DNA from: Pseudomonas sp. ERMR1:02
GTDB lineage: Bacteria; Pseudomonadota; Gammaproteobacteria; Pseudomonadales; Pseudomonadaceae
Reading direction: 5' to 3'
Assembly (NCBI RefSeq): GCF_002277815.1
Contig: NZ_NKJI01000008.1
Coordinates: 1-64,000 of the forward strand
Length of the DNA: 64,000 nucleotides
Below the pieces are notes generated by a model, which was not told the DNA's origin, did no database searches, and saw nothing but the letters and a program-made list of their open reading frames with translations. Every line of letters starts with the position of its first letter. Positions within the stretch are counted from its first letter, which is position 1. A program made the position numbers and the translations under genes. This document shows positions 28,194-38,217 of this stretch, piece after piece.

Positions 28194-29015
28194 TCAGCCT
28201 TTGAAGAACTTATTGGCCTGCGCATACGGCATGGACCGCGACGTGAACCCGAACGTGCCCGACGTCTGAATCTCTTCAGCGGCACGGTAGAACTCGCCTA
28301 AAGCCGCCAGTGCCAGCGCCGAGCCGACACTGATGCGTTTAACACCCATTTCGCTCAGTTCTTGCACCGTCAGCTTCAAGCCACCGGACATCAACACGTT
28401 GACCGGTTTCGGCGCCACGGCGCGAACCACCGCCAATACGTCTTCAGCGTTGCGCAAACCCGGTGCGTAAAGCACGTCGGCACCGGCCTCGGCGAAGGCC
28501 TGCAAGCGTCGAATCGTGTCATCAAGATCCGGATTGCCATGCAGAAAATTCTCGGCCCGGGCGGTCAGCGTGAAAGGGAAAGGCAAGCTGCGGGCGGCAG
28601 CAACAGCGGCTTTGACGCGCGCCACGGCATGCTCGAAGCAATAGATCGGGGCGTCTTCACGGCCAGTGGCATCTTCGATCGAGCCGCCGACAGCACCCGC
28701 TTCGGCAGCCAGCAAAATGCTTTTGGCACATTCGGCAGGATCATCGGCAAAACCGTTTTCCAAATCGACCGCAACCGGCAAGTCGGTGGCAGCGACAATG
28801 GCCCGGACGTTGGCCAGGGTATCGTCCAGCGTCAGCCCGCCATCGGGGCGTCCTTGGGAAAAGGCGAATCCGGCGCTGGTGGTTGCCAGCGCCTCGAAGC
28901 CCAGGCTGGCGAGCATTTTTGCCGAGCCGGCATCCCATGGGTTGGGGATCACAAAAACGCCGTCGCGTTCGTGCAAGGCTTTGAACGCGTGGGCTCGAAG
29001 GGTTTGCGCATCCAT
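28194..29015 (-). CDS. Isocitrate lyase/PEP mutase superfamily protein
   Basis: A 273-residue TIM-barrel enzyme. Visible are FVIPNPWDAGSAKMLASLGF, AVDLENGFADDPAECAKS and GAVGGSIEDATG, which place it in the PEP-mutase/isocitrate-lyase superfamily. The KKCGH catalytic loop of true lyases is not present, so the reaction (often annotated as oxaloacetate decarboxylase or carboxy-PEP mutase-like) is uncertain. It starts 35 bases after the DUF72 gene and is on the same strand, so co-transcription is possible. Confidence 0.5.
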   Translation of the reverse strand: MDAQTLRAHAFKALHERDGVFVIPNPWDAGSAKMLASLGFEALATTSAGFAFSQGRPDGGLTLDDTLANVRAIVAATDLPVAVDLENGFADDPAECAKSILLAAEAGAVGGSIEDATGREDAPIYCFEHAVARVKAAVAAARSLPFPFTLTARAENFLHGNPDLDDTIRRLQAFAEAGADVLYAPGLRNAEDVLAVVRAVAPKPVNVLMSGGLKLTVQELSEMGVKRISVGSALALAALGEFYRAAEEIQTSGTFGFTSRSMPYAQANKFFKG

Positions 29016-29050
29016 TGGCAGGCTCCTGAAAAAGGCGAATGAATCCGCTT

Positions 29051-29911
29051 TCAGAGCAAGCCAAGTTGCTCGGTGGCGGGTTCTCTGTATAGCTCAGGCA
29101 GCGCCGGCAAGCCAGGCAAACGCAGCATCAGCCTGGCATGGAAACGCTGCGCCAGTTTCGCCGCCAGCACGTTGTCGGCGGTATGCAGGAAGATGTACGG
29201 CGTGCGGCCCTCTTCGATCCACAGGGCGATTTTCTCCACCCATGGCAGCAGAAACGGGTCGTTGGCCTCAAGCGTCGGATGGCCGATGAAGCGCACTTGG
29301 GGGAATTGAGTAAACGCCGCCGGGCGCGGCGGGACCCTGGGCTTTTTCGATTGGGCGTGGAGTACTGAAGGATCGGTAGAGATGCAGCTGAACAGCGCGC
29401 GCGGATCGAGACAAATGCGTTCGACACCATGATCCAGCAGCAGGCGATTGAGCATCCGCTCACTGTCGCCCTTGGCAAAAAAATCATCATGCCGCACTTC
29501 CACCGCCAGGGGCCGCTCCAGAGCATCGATAAATCCGGCGAGCTCGGGCAAGCGTTGTGGTGTGAAGTTTTTCGACAGCTGCAACCACAGCGGCGACACC
29601 CGCTCGCCGAGCGGCCTGAGCAATTGGGTGAAGGTTTCGGCAGCGGTCAGTTGTTCGCGCAGGTCACCGCCGTGGCTGATATCGCCAGGGAACTTGGCAG
29701 TGAAGCGAAAGTGTTCGGGCAAGGTTTCGGCCCAGCGCTGCACGGTGCTGGCAGCCGGGCTCGCGTAGAAGGTCGTATTGCCTTCCACGGCGTTGAATAC
29801 TTGGGAATAGAGATTGAGAAATTCGGCGGGCTTGGCATCTGGCGGATACAGGTACTCGCGCCAGGCGTTTTCACTCCAGGACGGGCAGCCGAGGTAATAC
29901 GGCAGCAACAT
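29051..29911 (-). CDS. DUF72 (YecE-like) protein
   Basis: A 286-residue TIM-barrel-like protein of the DUF72 family. N-terminal LGCPSWSENAW and FNAVEGNTTFY, then LWLQLSKNFTP and LAVEVRHDDFF, are the family's conserved strands. No biochemical function is established. Its start overlaps by one base the stop of the upstream 100-residue gene, so the two are coupled. Confidence 0.5.
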   Translation of the reverse strand: MLLPYYLGCPSWSENAWREYLYPPDAKPAEFLNLYSQVFNAVEGNTTFYASPAASTVQRWAETLPEHFRFTAKFPGDISHGGDLREQLTAAETFTQLLRPLGERVSPLWLQLSKNFTPQRLPELAGFIDALERPLAVEVRHDDFFAKGDSERMLNRLLLDHGVERICLDPRALFSCISTDPSVLHAQSKKPRVPPRPAAFTQFPQVRFIGHPTLEANDPFLLPWVEKIALWIEEGRTPYIFLHTADNVLAAKLAQRFHARLMLRLPGLPALPELYREPATEQLGLL

Positions 29912-30213
29912 CAGATGTACAGATCGAGGCCCAGCACCTCTGCATCCCAGTCGACGAAACCGGCGGTGCTCAGGTAGCTGGCCAGGGCCATCGCCACGCT
30001 TTTGCTCATGGCACGATGGTAAAGCATGTCCTGCTGACGGGCGGGGAGATTGCTCAGGCGTTGTGCAGCGGCTTTGGCACGGGCGGCCATCTGCTCTTCG
30101 GACGGAAACTCCAGCTCGCCTTCGATATCGACGGACTCGTCTTCCACCACATTGCCATTGCGAGGCTTGCGCTTGATGGGGTAGGACTGAGAGGAAATGC
30201 CGTCTATACGCAT
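29911..30213 (-). CDS. Conserved hypothetical protein, 100 residues
   Basis: A small soluble protein: a basic N-terminus (SYPIKRKPRNGN), an acidic middle (VEDESVDIEGELEF), a helix AARAKAAAQRLSNLPARQQD and a C-terminal ALASYLSTAGFVDWDAEVLG. The one-base stop/start overlap with the DUF72 gene suggests they are made together. No family recognised. Confidence 0.5.
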   Translation of the reverse strand: MRIDGISSQSYPIKRKPRNGNVVEDESVDIEGELEFPSEEQMAARAKAAAQRLSNLPARQQDMLYHRAMSKSVAMALASYLSTAGFVDWDAEVLGLDLYI

Positions 30214-30356
30214 AAGTGCATGCTCGGTATCAGTGGTGGCAGTTTAGTGGCGCATATTCCACTTCGCAAACCGCCGAGTGATAACTAGAACACATAAAAG
30301 ACAAAAGGTTTAAAAGCAGGGGTTAGAAAACGACGATTGGCTGTGTCCGTTCGATC

Positions 30357-30427
30357 GCCTTCGCGGGCAAGCCTCGCTCCTACAGGTTTTGCGCGAATCC
30401 TGTAGGAGCGAGGCTTGCCCGCGAATG
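30357..30427. repeat. REP-type inverted pair, tail-facing
   Basis: The two GAGGCTTGCCCGCGAA-class arms occur here in the opposite orientation to most pairs (CGCGGGCAAGCC arm first), separated by only about 17 bases, just after the tsaB stop. Confidence 0.5.
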
Positions 30428-30447
30428 GGACAACTCGGTGTTGCGGA

Positions 30448-31122
30448 TTAACGTGCCTTGGGCGTCGCCACTTTATCGCGCAAATAAACCGGCTGCGCCT
30501 CATCCGCCACGATCGCCTCGCCGCGTTCCCATGCAAACCGCGCCAGTGTCAGCAGGTCTTCGGCGTGGGGCAGCATGCCCGCATCCTGCCCGCTCAGGCT
30601 GACGGCGATGCGTTCGGCATAGCCCCAACCCGTGCCTGCGCCGAACCATTCGCCGCTGGCGTCGGCCGGCAATGCTGCCACTTGCGGTGGCAACACCGCT
30701 TCCTGGCCAACCAGCCGCATCTCCCCCGCCGTCGCGCGGTAGCAGCCCCAATACACTTCGTCCATGCGCGCATCGATAGCTGCAGCGACTTGGCTGACAC
30801 CGTGTTCGCGGTACGCGCGCTGAGCCAATATGGCCAGATTCGATACCGGCAAAACCGGGCGATCCAGGGCGAACGCCAAACCCTGGACTACGCCGACAGC
30901 AATGCGAACACCGGTGAACGCACCCGGTCCGCGACCGAAAGCGATGGCATCGACCGCCTGCAAGGTCGTGCCGGCGTCGGCCAGCAATTGCTGGATCATC
31001 GGCAGTAACTTTTGCGCATGCAGGCGCGGGATCACCTCGTAATGGCTCGTGACTTTGCCGTCATGCAGCAAGGCAACGGAGCAAGCTTCAGTCGCGGTGT
31101 CCAGGGCCAGCAAGGTGCTCAT
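30448..31122 (-). CDS. tsaB: tRNA threonylcarbamoyladenosine biosynthesis protein TsaB
   Basis: A 224-residue ASKHA-fold protein. It opens LALDTATEACSVALLHDG and has AIAFGRGPGAFTGVRIAVG and DARMDEVYWG, matching TsaB (YeaZ). TsaB pairs with TsaD and TsaE to transfer the threonylcarbamoyl group to A37 of ANN-decoding tRNAs. Start 31122 is chosen as the first codon of the conserved fold; 26 further residues upstream are not conserved. The window also encodes TcdA, which cyclises the same modification. Confidence 0.5.
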   Translation of the reverse strand: MSTLLALDTATEACSVALLHDGKVTSHYEVIPRLHAQKLLPMIQQLLADAGTTLQAVDAIAFGRGPGAFTGVRIAVGVVQGLAFALDRPVLPVSNLAILAQRAYREHGVSQVAAAIDARMDEVYWGCYRATAGEMRLVGQEAVLPPQVAALPADASGEWFGAGTGWGYAERIAVSLSGQDAGMLPHAEDLLTLARFAWERGEAIVADEAQPVYLRDKVATPKAR

Positions 31123-31187
31123 CGATGTTTCCGTAAGAAAGGGGTAGAAAAAAGAGTGATCAGAAAAAAGTGAGTCAGTATAAACAA

Positions 31188-31211
31188 CTACGGCCCGCAA
31201 GCGGGCCGTAG
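31188..31211 (-). terminator. Rho-independent terminator of adk
   Basis: The stem CTACGGCCCGC / GCGGGCCGTAG with a 2-base loop lies 22 bases after the adk stop and is followed on the minus strand by TTGTTTATAC. Confidence 0.5.
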
Positions 31212-31233
31212 ATGATGAAGCCGATCAGTCTTT

Positions 31234-31899
<666 letters not shown>

Positions 31900-32124
31900 T
31901 TATATAGATAACGTCAGATTCGCCTCTTGGGGCCAATCTCAAAAATAGGGTCGTGACCGCCCAAACGGCCAAAGGCTGATCAAGATACACAGCAGGCTGC
32001 GCCCACACAAGCCGCCAAAAGTCGGAGAAACCGCCTCCTCCTGTGACCTTTCGGTGTGGTTCCCCAAGTCGCAACCCCATCATTAACTGTCGCCTCGCCG
32101 TACTTTTACAGCAGCCATTTGATC

Positions 32125-32150
32125 GGCCTGCGATGCGCGCATCGCAGGCC
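32125..32150. repeat. Perfect 26-base palindrome between adk and ppc
   Basis: GGCCTGCGATGCG followed at once by its exact reverse complement. It lies 21 bases past the ppc stop on the minus strand. There is no T-run after it, so it is not a standard terminator. The rest of the 31882-32170 interval shows nothing recognisable. Confidence 0.5.
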
Positions 32151-32170
32151 TGACCCCACGGTAAAAAACC

Positions 32171-34799
32171 TTAGCCGGTATTGCGCAAACCGGCGGCAAT
32201 CCCCGCCACAGACACCAGTAACGCCTGTTCCACGGGGCTGTCCTGCGCCATTTCCTGTTGCCGCGAACGGGCAAGCAATTCGGCCTGTAATAGATGTAGC
32301 GGATCGAGGTAGGTGTTGCGCAGACGGATGAATTCCAGAGTATCTGGGCTATGTGCCAGTAGCTGCGACTGACCGGTCAGCCCGAGGACGATCGAGCATG
32401 CCTGCGACAATAGGTCGCGTAAGTGCGCACCCAAAGCCAGCAAGTCCGGCTCGACCAGACGCTCATCGTAGGACCGGGCGATATCCGCGTCAGCCTTGGC
32501 CAATACCATCTCCAGCATATCGATGCGGGTTCGGAAGAAGGGCCACTGCTCACGCATCTGCCCCAGCAGCTCACCCTCGCCGCGCTCCAGCGCCTTGCTC
32601 AATGCCGCTTCCCAGCCGAGCCAGGCCGGCAGCATCAACCGCGTTTGGGTCCAGCCGAAGATCCACGGAATCGCCCGCAGGCTTTCGATCCCGCCGGCGC
32701 GGCGCTTGGCCGGACGGCTGCCCAATGGCAAGCGTCCGAGTTCCTGCTCTGGCGTGGACTGGCGGAAGTACTCGACGAATTGCGGATTTTCCCGCACCAC
32801 GGCGCGGTAAGCGCTGACACCATCGGCAGCCAATTCGTCCATCAGGTGGCGCCATTCAGGCGTCGGCGGCGGTGGTGGCAGCAGGGTCGCTTCCAGTACC
32901 GCGGCCAGATACAGATTGAGGTTTTGCTCGGCGATGTCCGGCAGGCCGAATTTGAATCGAATCATTTCTCCCTGCTCGGTGGTTCGGAATCGTCCCGCCA
33001 CCGATCCCGGCGGCTGCGACAGAATCGCCGCGTGTGCCGGGCCGCCGCCACGGCCCACAGTGCCGCCGCGACCGTGGAACAACAGTAGTTCTACTTGTTG
33101 CTCACGGCAGATATCGACCAAACGTTCCTGCGCCCGATACTGCGCCCAGGCCGCCGCTGTGGTGCCTGCGTCCTTGGCCGAATCGGAATAGCCGATCATC
33201 ACTTCCTGCGGCCCTTGCAGACGCGAGCGATAGCCCGGCAACAGCAACAGTTTCTCGATCACCGGGCCTGCGTTGTCGAGGTCGGCCAGGGTTTCGAACA
33301 GCGGCACCACGCGCATCGGCCGCAACACGCCCGACTCTTTGAGCAGCAGTTGCACCGCCAGTACATCGGAAGCGGCACCGGCCATGGAGATTACATACGA
33401 ACCGAGGGACGCCGCTGGTGCAGCGGCGATTTCCCGGCAGGTTGCCAACACTTCGGCGGTGTCGGCGGACGGTTTGTAGTGGGCCGGCAACAACGGTCGA
33501 CGGTTGTTCAGTTCGCGCGTCAGGAAAGCGATGCGCTCTTCTTCGCTCCAATCCTCGTAGCGACCCAGACCGAGGTAATCAGTGATTTCGGTCATGGCCG
33601 CGCTGTGCCGCGACGAGTCCTGACGTACGTCGAGACGCACCAGGAACAAGCCAAACGTGACTGCCCGGCGCAGGCAGTCGAGCAACGGCCCATCGGCAAT
33701 CACGCCCATGCCGCACTCATGTAACGAGTGGTAGCACAGCTCCAGCGGGTCGAGCAGGTCGCGGTTGTTTTGCAGCACGTCGGCGGTGACAGGCGTGGGT
33801 GTCGTCAAGGCGGTATGAGCCCAACTGCGCGTGGCACGCAGACGCTCGCGCAGCTGTTTAAGCACTGTGCGATAGGGTTCCGCACTGTCACTAGCTTGGC
33901 CTTCAGTGCGTCACTGCCCTGCTGCATCGACAAATCGGCCGCGAGCTGATCGACATCGCGCAGGTACAGATCGGCTGCCATCCACCGCGCGAGCAACAGC
34001 ACTTCGCGGGTGACGGTGGCCGTCACGTTGGGGTTGCCATCGCGGTCGCCGCCCATCCACGAGGCAAAGCGAATCGGTGCGGCTTCCAGCGGCAAACGCA
34101 GGCCGGTGGCGGCGTGCAAAGCCTGATCGGCCTTGCGCATATAATTGGGGATTGCTTGCCACAGTGAATGCTCGATCACCGCGAAACCCCATTTGGCTTC
34201 ATCGACCGGTGTCGGACGCGTACGGCGGATTTCTTCGGTGTGCCAGGCTTCGGCGATCAGGCGCTGCAGCTTCGACTTGATCTGCTCGCGCTCGGCGCTG
34301 GTCAGGTCGCGGTGATCCAGGGCCGCCAGTTGCGCGGCGATGGCGTCGTATTTCTGGATCAGCGTGCGGCGCGCGACTTCGGTCGGGTGAGCCGTGAGAA
34401 CAAGCTCGATTTCCAGTCGCCCCAACTGCCGCGCCAGGGACTCGCGCCATGCCCTTCAGCGCGCAGGCGAGCGAGCAGTTCCGGCAGGACTCGCGCTTCG
34501 AACGGCGCGGGCTGCGACTCTTCGCGGCGGTGAATCAATTGGTATTGCTCGGCGATGTTAGCCAGGTTGAGAAACTGGTTGAACGCCCGCGCCACCGGCA
34601 GCAATTCGTCTTCAGTCAACTGGTTGAGGCTGGCGCTCAGCTCGGCGTCCATGGAGCCGCGGCGGTCAGCCTTGGCGCCCTTGCGGATCTGCTCGATCTT
34701 GTCGAGGAAGCCGTCCCCGTACTGTTCGCGAATGGTGTTGCCCAACAGTTCACCCAACAGGTGAACGTCCTCGCGCAAGCGTGCATCAATATCGGTCAT
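32171..34799 (-). pseudogene. ppc: Phosphoenolpyruvate carboxylase, frame broken twice by single missing bases
   Basis: The protein carboxylates PEP to oxaloacetate. It opens [19 protein letters not shown] at 34799. After RLRAEGHGA the frame slips near 34444, and [20 protein letters not shown] (catalytic histidine) continues in a second frame. That frame fails after SDALKAK near 33895, where AAGCTAGTGAC should read AAGGCTAGTGAC ([20 protein letters not shown]). The third frame holds [28 protein letters not shown] and the C-terminal RNTG. With one base added at each point the gene encodes 876 residues, exactly the expected size, so decay is unlikely. Confidence 0.5.
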
Positions 34800-35044
34800 C
34801 AGCGGTTCTCCAGCAAAATTGCAGGCGGCCAAGAAACTCATGCTCTTGAGTTAGGTGCTCTTGAGTTGGATGCTCTTGAACTAGAGAGTGCCGTTCCAGG
34901 CCGTTTCTTACAACCCAGACGACGAAGGGACTTTAAACCTGCCGGGCAGAAGCTAGTCTGAATAATAAGTCGTACAACGGCTTTCGCCGGCCAATGCCGG
35001 ACATTTTCCCGCCCTGCCACGAGCAGGCGCGTAATGAGGTCATC

Positions 35045-35389
35045 ATGAAAATCCGCGAGCTTGCCCATCACTGGGAAGAAAACGCCAAGGGTCGCCTGAC
35101 CGACACCGGCTACTCGATTCATCTGGATGTTGAAGCTGCCGCAAGATTGGCGGCGATCATCGATATGTACCCCAAACGGCAACCCGAAGAACTGCTCGGC
35201 GAACTGATTGGCGCCGCCCTGGAAGAACTGGAAAAGAGCTTCCCGTACGTAAAGGGCTCGACCGTGGTTGCCACTGACGAAGAGGGCGATCCACTGTACG
35301 AAGACGTCGGTCCGACTCCGCGTTTTCTCGCATTGTCCCGTCGTCATTTGCACGACTTGTCGGCGGTTAACGACAAGCAAAAACACTGA
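35045..35389 (+). CDS. Conserved hypothetical protein downstream-divergent of ppc
   Basis: A 114-residue soluble protein. KIRELAHHWEENAKGRLTDT, YSIHLDVEAAARLAAIIDMY and a C-terminal GDPLYEDVGPTPRFLALSRR are conserved in a Pseudomonas family of unknown role (sometimes labelled type 1 pili tip component, without support that I can see). The ATG at 35045 has GAGGTCAT upstream. The 245 bases between it and ppc contain a short three-fold direct repeat (GAGTT(A/G)G(A/G)TGCTCTTGA type, 34853-34880). Confidence 0.5.
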   Translation: MKIRELAHHWEENAKGRLTDTGYSIHLDVEAAARLAAIIDMYPKRQPEELLGELIGAALEELEKSFPYVKGSTVVATDEEGDPLYEDVGPTPRFLALSRRHLHDLSAVNDKQKH

Positions 35390-35401
35390 ATTCGCCATGA
35401 A

Positions 35402-35493
35402 CCTGTGGGAGCGGGCTTGCTCGCGAAAGCGGTCTATCAGTCAACATTGATGTTGGATGTAATGGTCCTTTCGCGAGCAAGCCCGCTCCCACA
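35402..35493. repeat. REP-type inverted pair, GGGAGCGGGCTTGCTCGCGA class
   Basis: Arms CTGTGGGAGCGGGCTTGC and its complement around a 45-base spacer. This variant differs from the TAGGAGCGAGGC class at several arm positions. Confidence 0.5.
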
Positions 35494-35522
35494 TTTGATC
35501 TCTTTTTCAAGGAAATAACGGA

Positions 35523-35852
35523 TTACTGTTCCAGCTCCTGTGGGGTTTCCTGCCCCATGCACCGCACGGCTTTTTTCCGGTCGTTGATCAGTACGCCAGT
35601 CAGGCCTTTCTGCTCGGTATCAAACAACACCAGCACCCCATCAATGCATTGCGCCACTTGCGCCGCCGGTTCCAGGGAGACTTTGTAGTCCTCACCCGGC
35701 ACGGTCTTGAGCATGGTGAATTCGTTGAGCAGCAACGCATCTTCAGGCTTGGCGAAGTGCAGGTAGCCGTACCACCACAGGGCAGCGACGGTGCCGAGAA
35801 TGCTGCAGATACCGGTGATGATCAGCGGGATGGCGTTACGTTCTTCACTCAT
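35523..35852 (-). CDS. Small inner-membrane protein of unknown function
   Basis: A 109-residue protein with one hydrophobic segment near the N-terminus (PLIITGICSILGTVAALWWYGYL) and a C-terminal soluble part (CIDGVLVLFDTEQKGLTGVL). The start overlaps the end of the upstream alpha/beta-hydrolase gene by 4 bases, so both are probably expressed together. Not recognised as a named family. Confidence 0.5.
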   Translation of the reverse strand: MSEERNAIPLIITGICSILGTVAALWWYGYLHFAKPEDALLLNEFTMLKTVPGEDYKVSLEPAAQVAQCIDGVLVLFDTEQKGLTGVLINDRKKAVRCMGQETPQELEQ

Positions 35853-36763
35853 TGCGGGCTCTCTGGTGGTTCATTTTCAGAATTCTGGGGTGCCGGGTAA
35901 TTGGGGATCTCACCCAAGCGGCGCAGGCCGTTGAAATGCTGCGGGTCTTCAAGGTAGCGCACCATGACTTTACGCCAGACCGGGTCGGCGAACGTCTGCA
36001 CATGCCCGCCTCGGGTCAGTTGCAGGACTCGCGGCGGCGGCGCAGCTTGATACAGTCGGATGCCGTTGGAAAGAGGCACGATCGGATCGTCGATGCTGTG
36101 GTAGATCAGTTTCGGCACGCCATTGAGCTGCGCCATGGAGTTGATCGCGCTGTCGCCGTCCGGCACCAGCCAGGACAGCGGCACCTGGAACGCCCACAAC
36201 AGCCATGAATGGCTCAACGCAAACTGGCCGACGCTGCGGTAACTGGCGGGTACGCCATCGAGGACGAAGGCCTTGAGTTGCGTCTGGCGTTCGGGGTGTT
36301 GAACCAAGTAGTGAATGGCCATCGAACCACCAAGGCTCTGGCCCAGCAGGATTAGCGGCTTGCCTTTCACCTCTGGCGCCTGGTCGAGCCATTTGAACGC
36401 GGCGTCGATATCCTGGTAAATCGCCGGCAGGCTTGGTTTGCCTTCGGACAAACCGTAACCGCGATAGTCAATCAGCAGCACTTGATACCCCTGCTCCGGC
36501 AACCAGTAACTCCCGCCCAGGTGCATGGGCAGATTGCCGCCGTTGCCGTGCAGGTGCAGCACCGTGCCTTTGACCTCGACGCCTTGTTTGGCCGGCAGCC
36601 ACCAGCCGTGCAGTCTGACGCCGTCGGCGGTGGTCAGGGTGAGGTCGCGGTATTCGAGATTGGCTTTTTCCGGGGTGAACAACTGGCCGGGTTCGGGGTA
36701 GAACAGCAGGGAGCTGCAACCGTTCAGGGTCAGAAGAAGGCAGATGATGCCGAGGATTCTCAT
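35849..36763 (-). CDS. Alpha/beta-hydrolase lipoprotein
   Basis: A 304-residue hydrolase. The N-terminus GIICLLLTLNGCSSLLFYPE is a lipoprotein signal with the lipid-modified cysteine. The oxyanion segment is HLHGNGGNLPMH, the nucleophile elbow is LLGQSLGGSMAIH, the acid is in YHSIDDPIVPLSNG and the catalytic histidine in TRGGHVQTFAD. It resembles BEM46/YfhR-like envelope hydrolases; substrate unknown. Start 36763 opens the signal directly. Confidence 0.5.
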   Translation of the reverse strand: MRILGIICLLLTLNGCSSLLFYPEPGQLFTPEKANLEYRDLTLTTADGVRLHGWWLPAKQGVEVKGTVLHLHGNGGNLPMHLGGSYWLPEQGYQVLLIDYRGYGLSEGKPSLPAIYQDIDAAFKWLDQAPEVKGKPLILLGQSLGGSMAIHYLVQHPERQTQLKAFVLDGVPASYRSVGQFALSHSWLLWAFQVPLSWLVPDGDSAINSMAQLNGVPKLIYHSIDDPIVPLSNGIRLYQAAPPPRVLQLTRGGHVQTFADPVWRKVMVRYLEDPQHFNGLRRLGEIPNYPAPQNSENEPPESPQ

Positions 36764-36802
36764 CCGTTGAAACCTCGCAGTGTGAATGGATATCCGCACA
36801 AT

Positions 36803-36896
36803 CCTGTAGGAGCTGGCTTGCCAGCGAATGCTTCACCACGGCATAACAGATACACCGCGTTATCGTTCTTCGCTGGCAAGCCAGCTCCTACAGGGG
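36803..36896. repeat. REP-type inverted pair, GAGCTGGCTTGCCAGCGA class
   Basis: Arms CCTGTAGGAGCTGGCTTGCC and its complement. Each arm itself contains the inverted core CTGGCTTGCCAG. The same class recurs at 56158-56223. Confidence 0.5.
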
Positions 36897-36905
36897 GCGT
36901 GGTGA

Positions 36906-38183
36906 TTACAGGATGTTCGAGTAATCCGCTTCGATCCGGTCCAGGCTCAGGTGGTTGAGGAAGTTGGAGAAGCACATCCATGCCGACAACGCGTTCATGT
37001 CGCGAAACTGTTCCGGCAGGTACTTGGGCGGCACCACCAGCCCCTCATCCACCAACTGGCGCAAGGTGCGCATGTCTTCCAGGGTGGTCTTGCCGCAAAA
37101 CAACAGCGGTATCTGCTCCAACTTGCCTTTACGCACGGCCAACTGAATGTAGTTGTAAATCATGATAAAGCCCTTGAGGTAGGACAAGTCTTTGGTAAAT
37201 GGCAGACCTGTCGGCACCGAGCCGCGGAATACGCGACTGGTGTTGCTGTAACTCTCGGGCATTTCGAAACCTTGTTCGCGGAAGAACTCGAACACCTGCA
37301 GGAAGTCGGCACCCTCCTCCACCATGTGGATGGCGCGAGTGCGGTTGGTCAGTTTGCGCAGGCGGCTGGGGTAAGAGGCAAAGGTGATGATTTCCATCAG
37401 GATCGCCAGGCCTTCCTGGGTCACAGTCGACGAGGGCGGGCCCTTGGAGAGGAAGGTGCAGATCGGCTGGTTCAGACCGTTGAGGGTGGTGCCGACGTGC
37501 ACCAGCCCTTCGTGGACTTCCAGGGCGCGTACGTCACGCTCGTTGAACATCGCGTCGGTGCGGATCTTGATGTAATCGGCACCCGCCGCCGCATCGGCGA
37601 CGATCCCGTCGGACTCGAACACCCGGATGGTTTCCTCGGCTTCACCAAACACCTTGTTCAACCGGGTTTGCAGCAGGTGGACGGCGTCCTTGGCAGTCAG
37701 GGTCTTCGGTTCGTCCTTCAGGTCGCCACGACCGTCGATGTTGTTCAGGTAATCGGACAGCATCAGGCCAAGGTCGGACAGCGTCGGGTCACCGGCGTGG
37801 AAAGCATCGGAGGCGGCGCCGTACAGTTCCTGGGAAATCAGGCCGAAATCCTCGGTGCCGCGCGCTTCGAGCATGCGCACCACCATCCGGTATTCCTTGC
37901 ACATGCGGCGCATGATCTGACCGACCGGATTGAACTGGCCGAGCTGGCGGGTAATGTCGCGCTCGATGTTCTGGAATTCCAGCTTCACTTTGCTGGAATC
38001 GAACGCCAGTGGCCGGTTGAGGTAGTAATCGCGGTCCACAGCCGGCATTTCCTTGCCCTTGGCCTTGAGGAAACCCTTGCGGATGTTCTCGTCCCATTTG
38101 ACCGCATCGAGGACGCGGATCGGCGTCTGCGCCAGCACAATGCGATCGGACAAAATGCGTATCGACTGCTGGTAATCGTCCAC
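36906..38183 (-). CDS. Flavohemoglobin expression-modulating QEGLA-motif protein (DUF1704)
   Basis: A 425-residue protein with the zinc-peptidase-like helix LEVHEGLVHVGTTLNG and the name-giving VTQEGLAILMEIITF. It starts with GTG at 38183, preceded by AGGAG at good spacing. DUF1704 is a gluzincin-like putative metallopeptidase family found in bacteria and eukaryotes (tyrosine carboxypeptidase relatives); its bacterial role is not settled. It lies downstream of a lipoprotein gene on the same strand. Confidence 0.5.
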   Translation of the reverse strand: MDDYQQSIRILSDRIVLAQTPIRVLDAVKWDENIRKGFLKAKGKEMPAVDRDYYLNRPLAFDSSKVKLEFQNIERDITRQLGQFNPVGQIMRRMCKEYRMVVRMLEARGTEDFGLISQELYGAASDAFHAGDPTLSDLGLMLSDYLNNIDGRGDLKDEPKTLTAKDAVHLLQTRLNKVFGEAEETIRVFESDGIVADAAAGADYIKIRTDAMFNERDVRALEVHEGLVHVGTTLNGLNQPICTFLSKGPPSSTVTQEGLAILMEIITFASYPSRLRKLTNRTRAIHMVEEGADFLQVFEFFREQGFEMPESYSNTSRVFRGSVPTGLPFTKDLSYLKGFIMIYNYIQLAVRKGKLEQIPLLFCGKTTLEDMRTLRQLVDEGLVVPPKYLPEQFRDMNALSAWMCFSNFLNHLSLDRIEADYSNIL

Positions 38184-38217
38184 CCGAAACTCCTGCTGAA
38201 ACCGTTATGTGCTGGAT

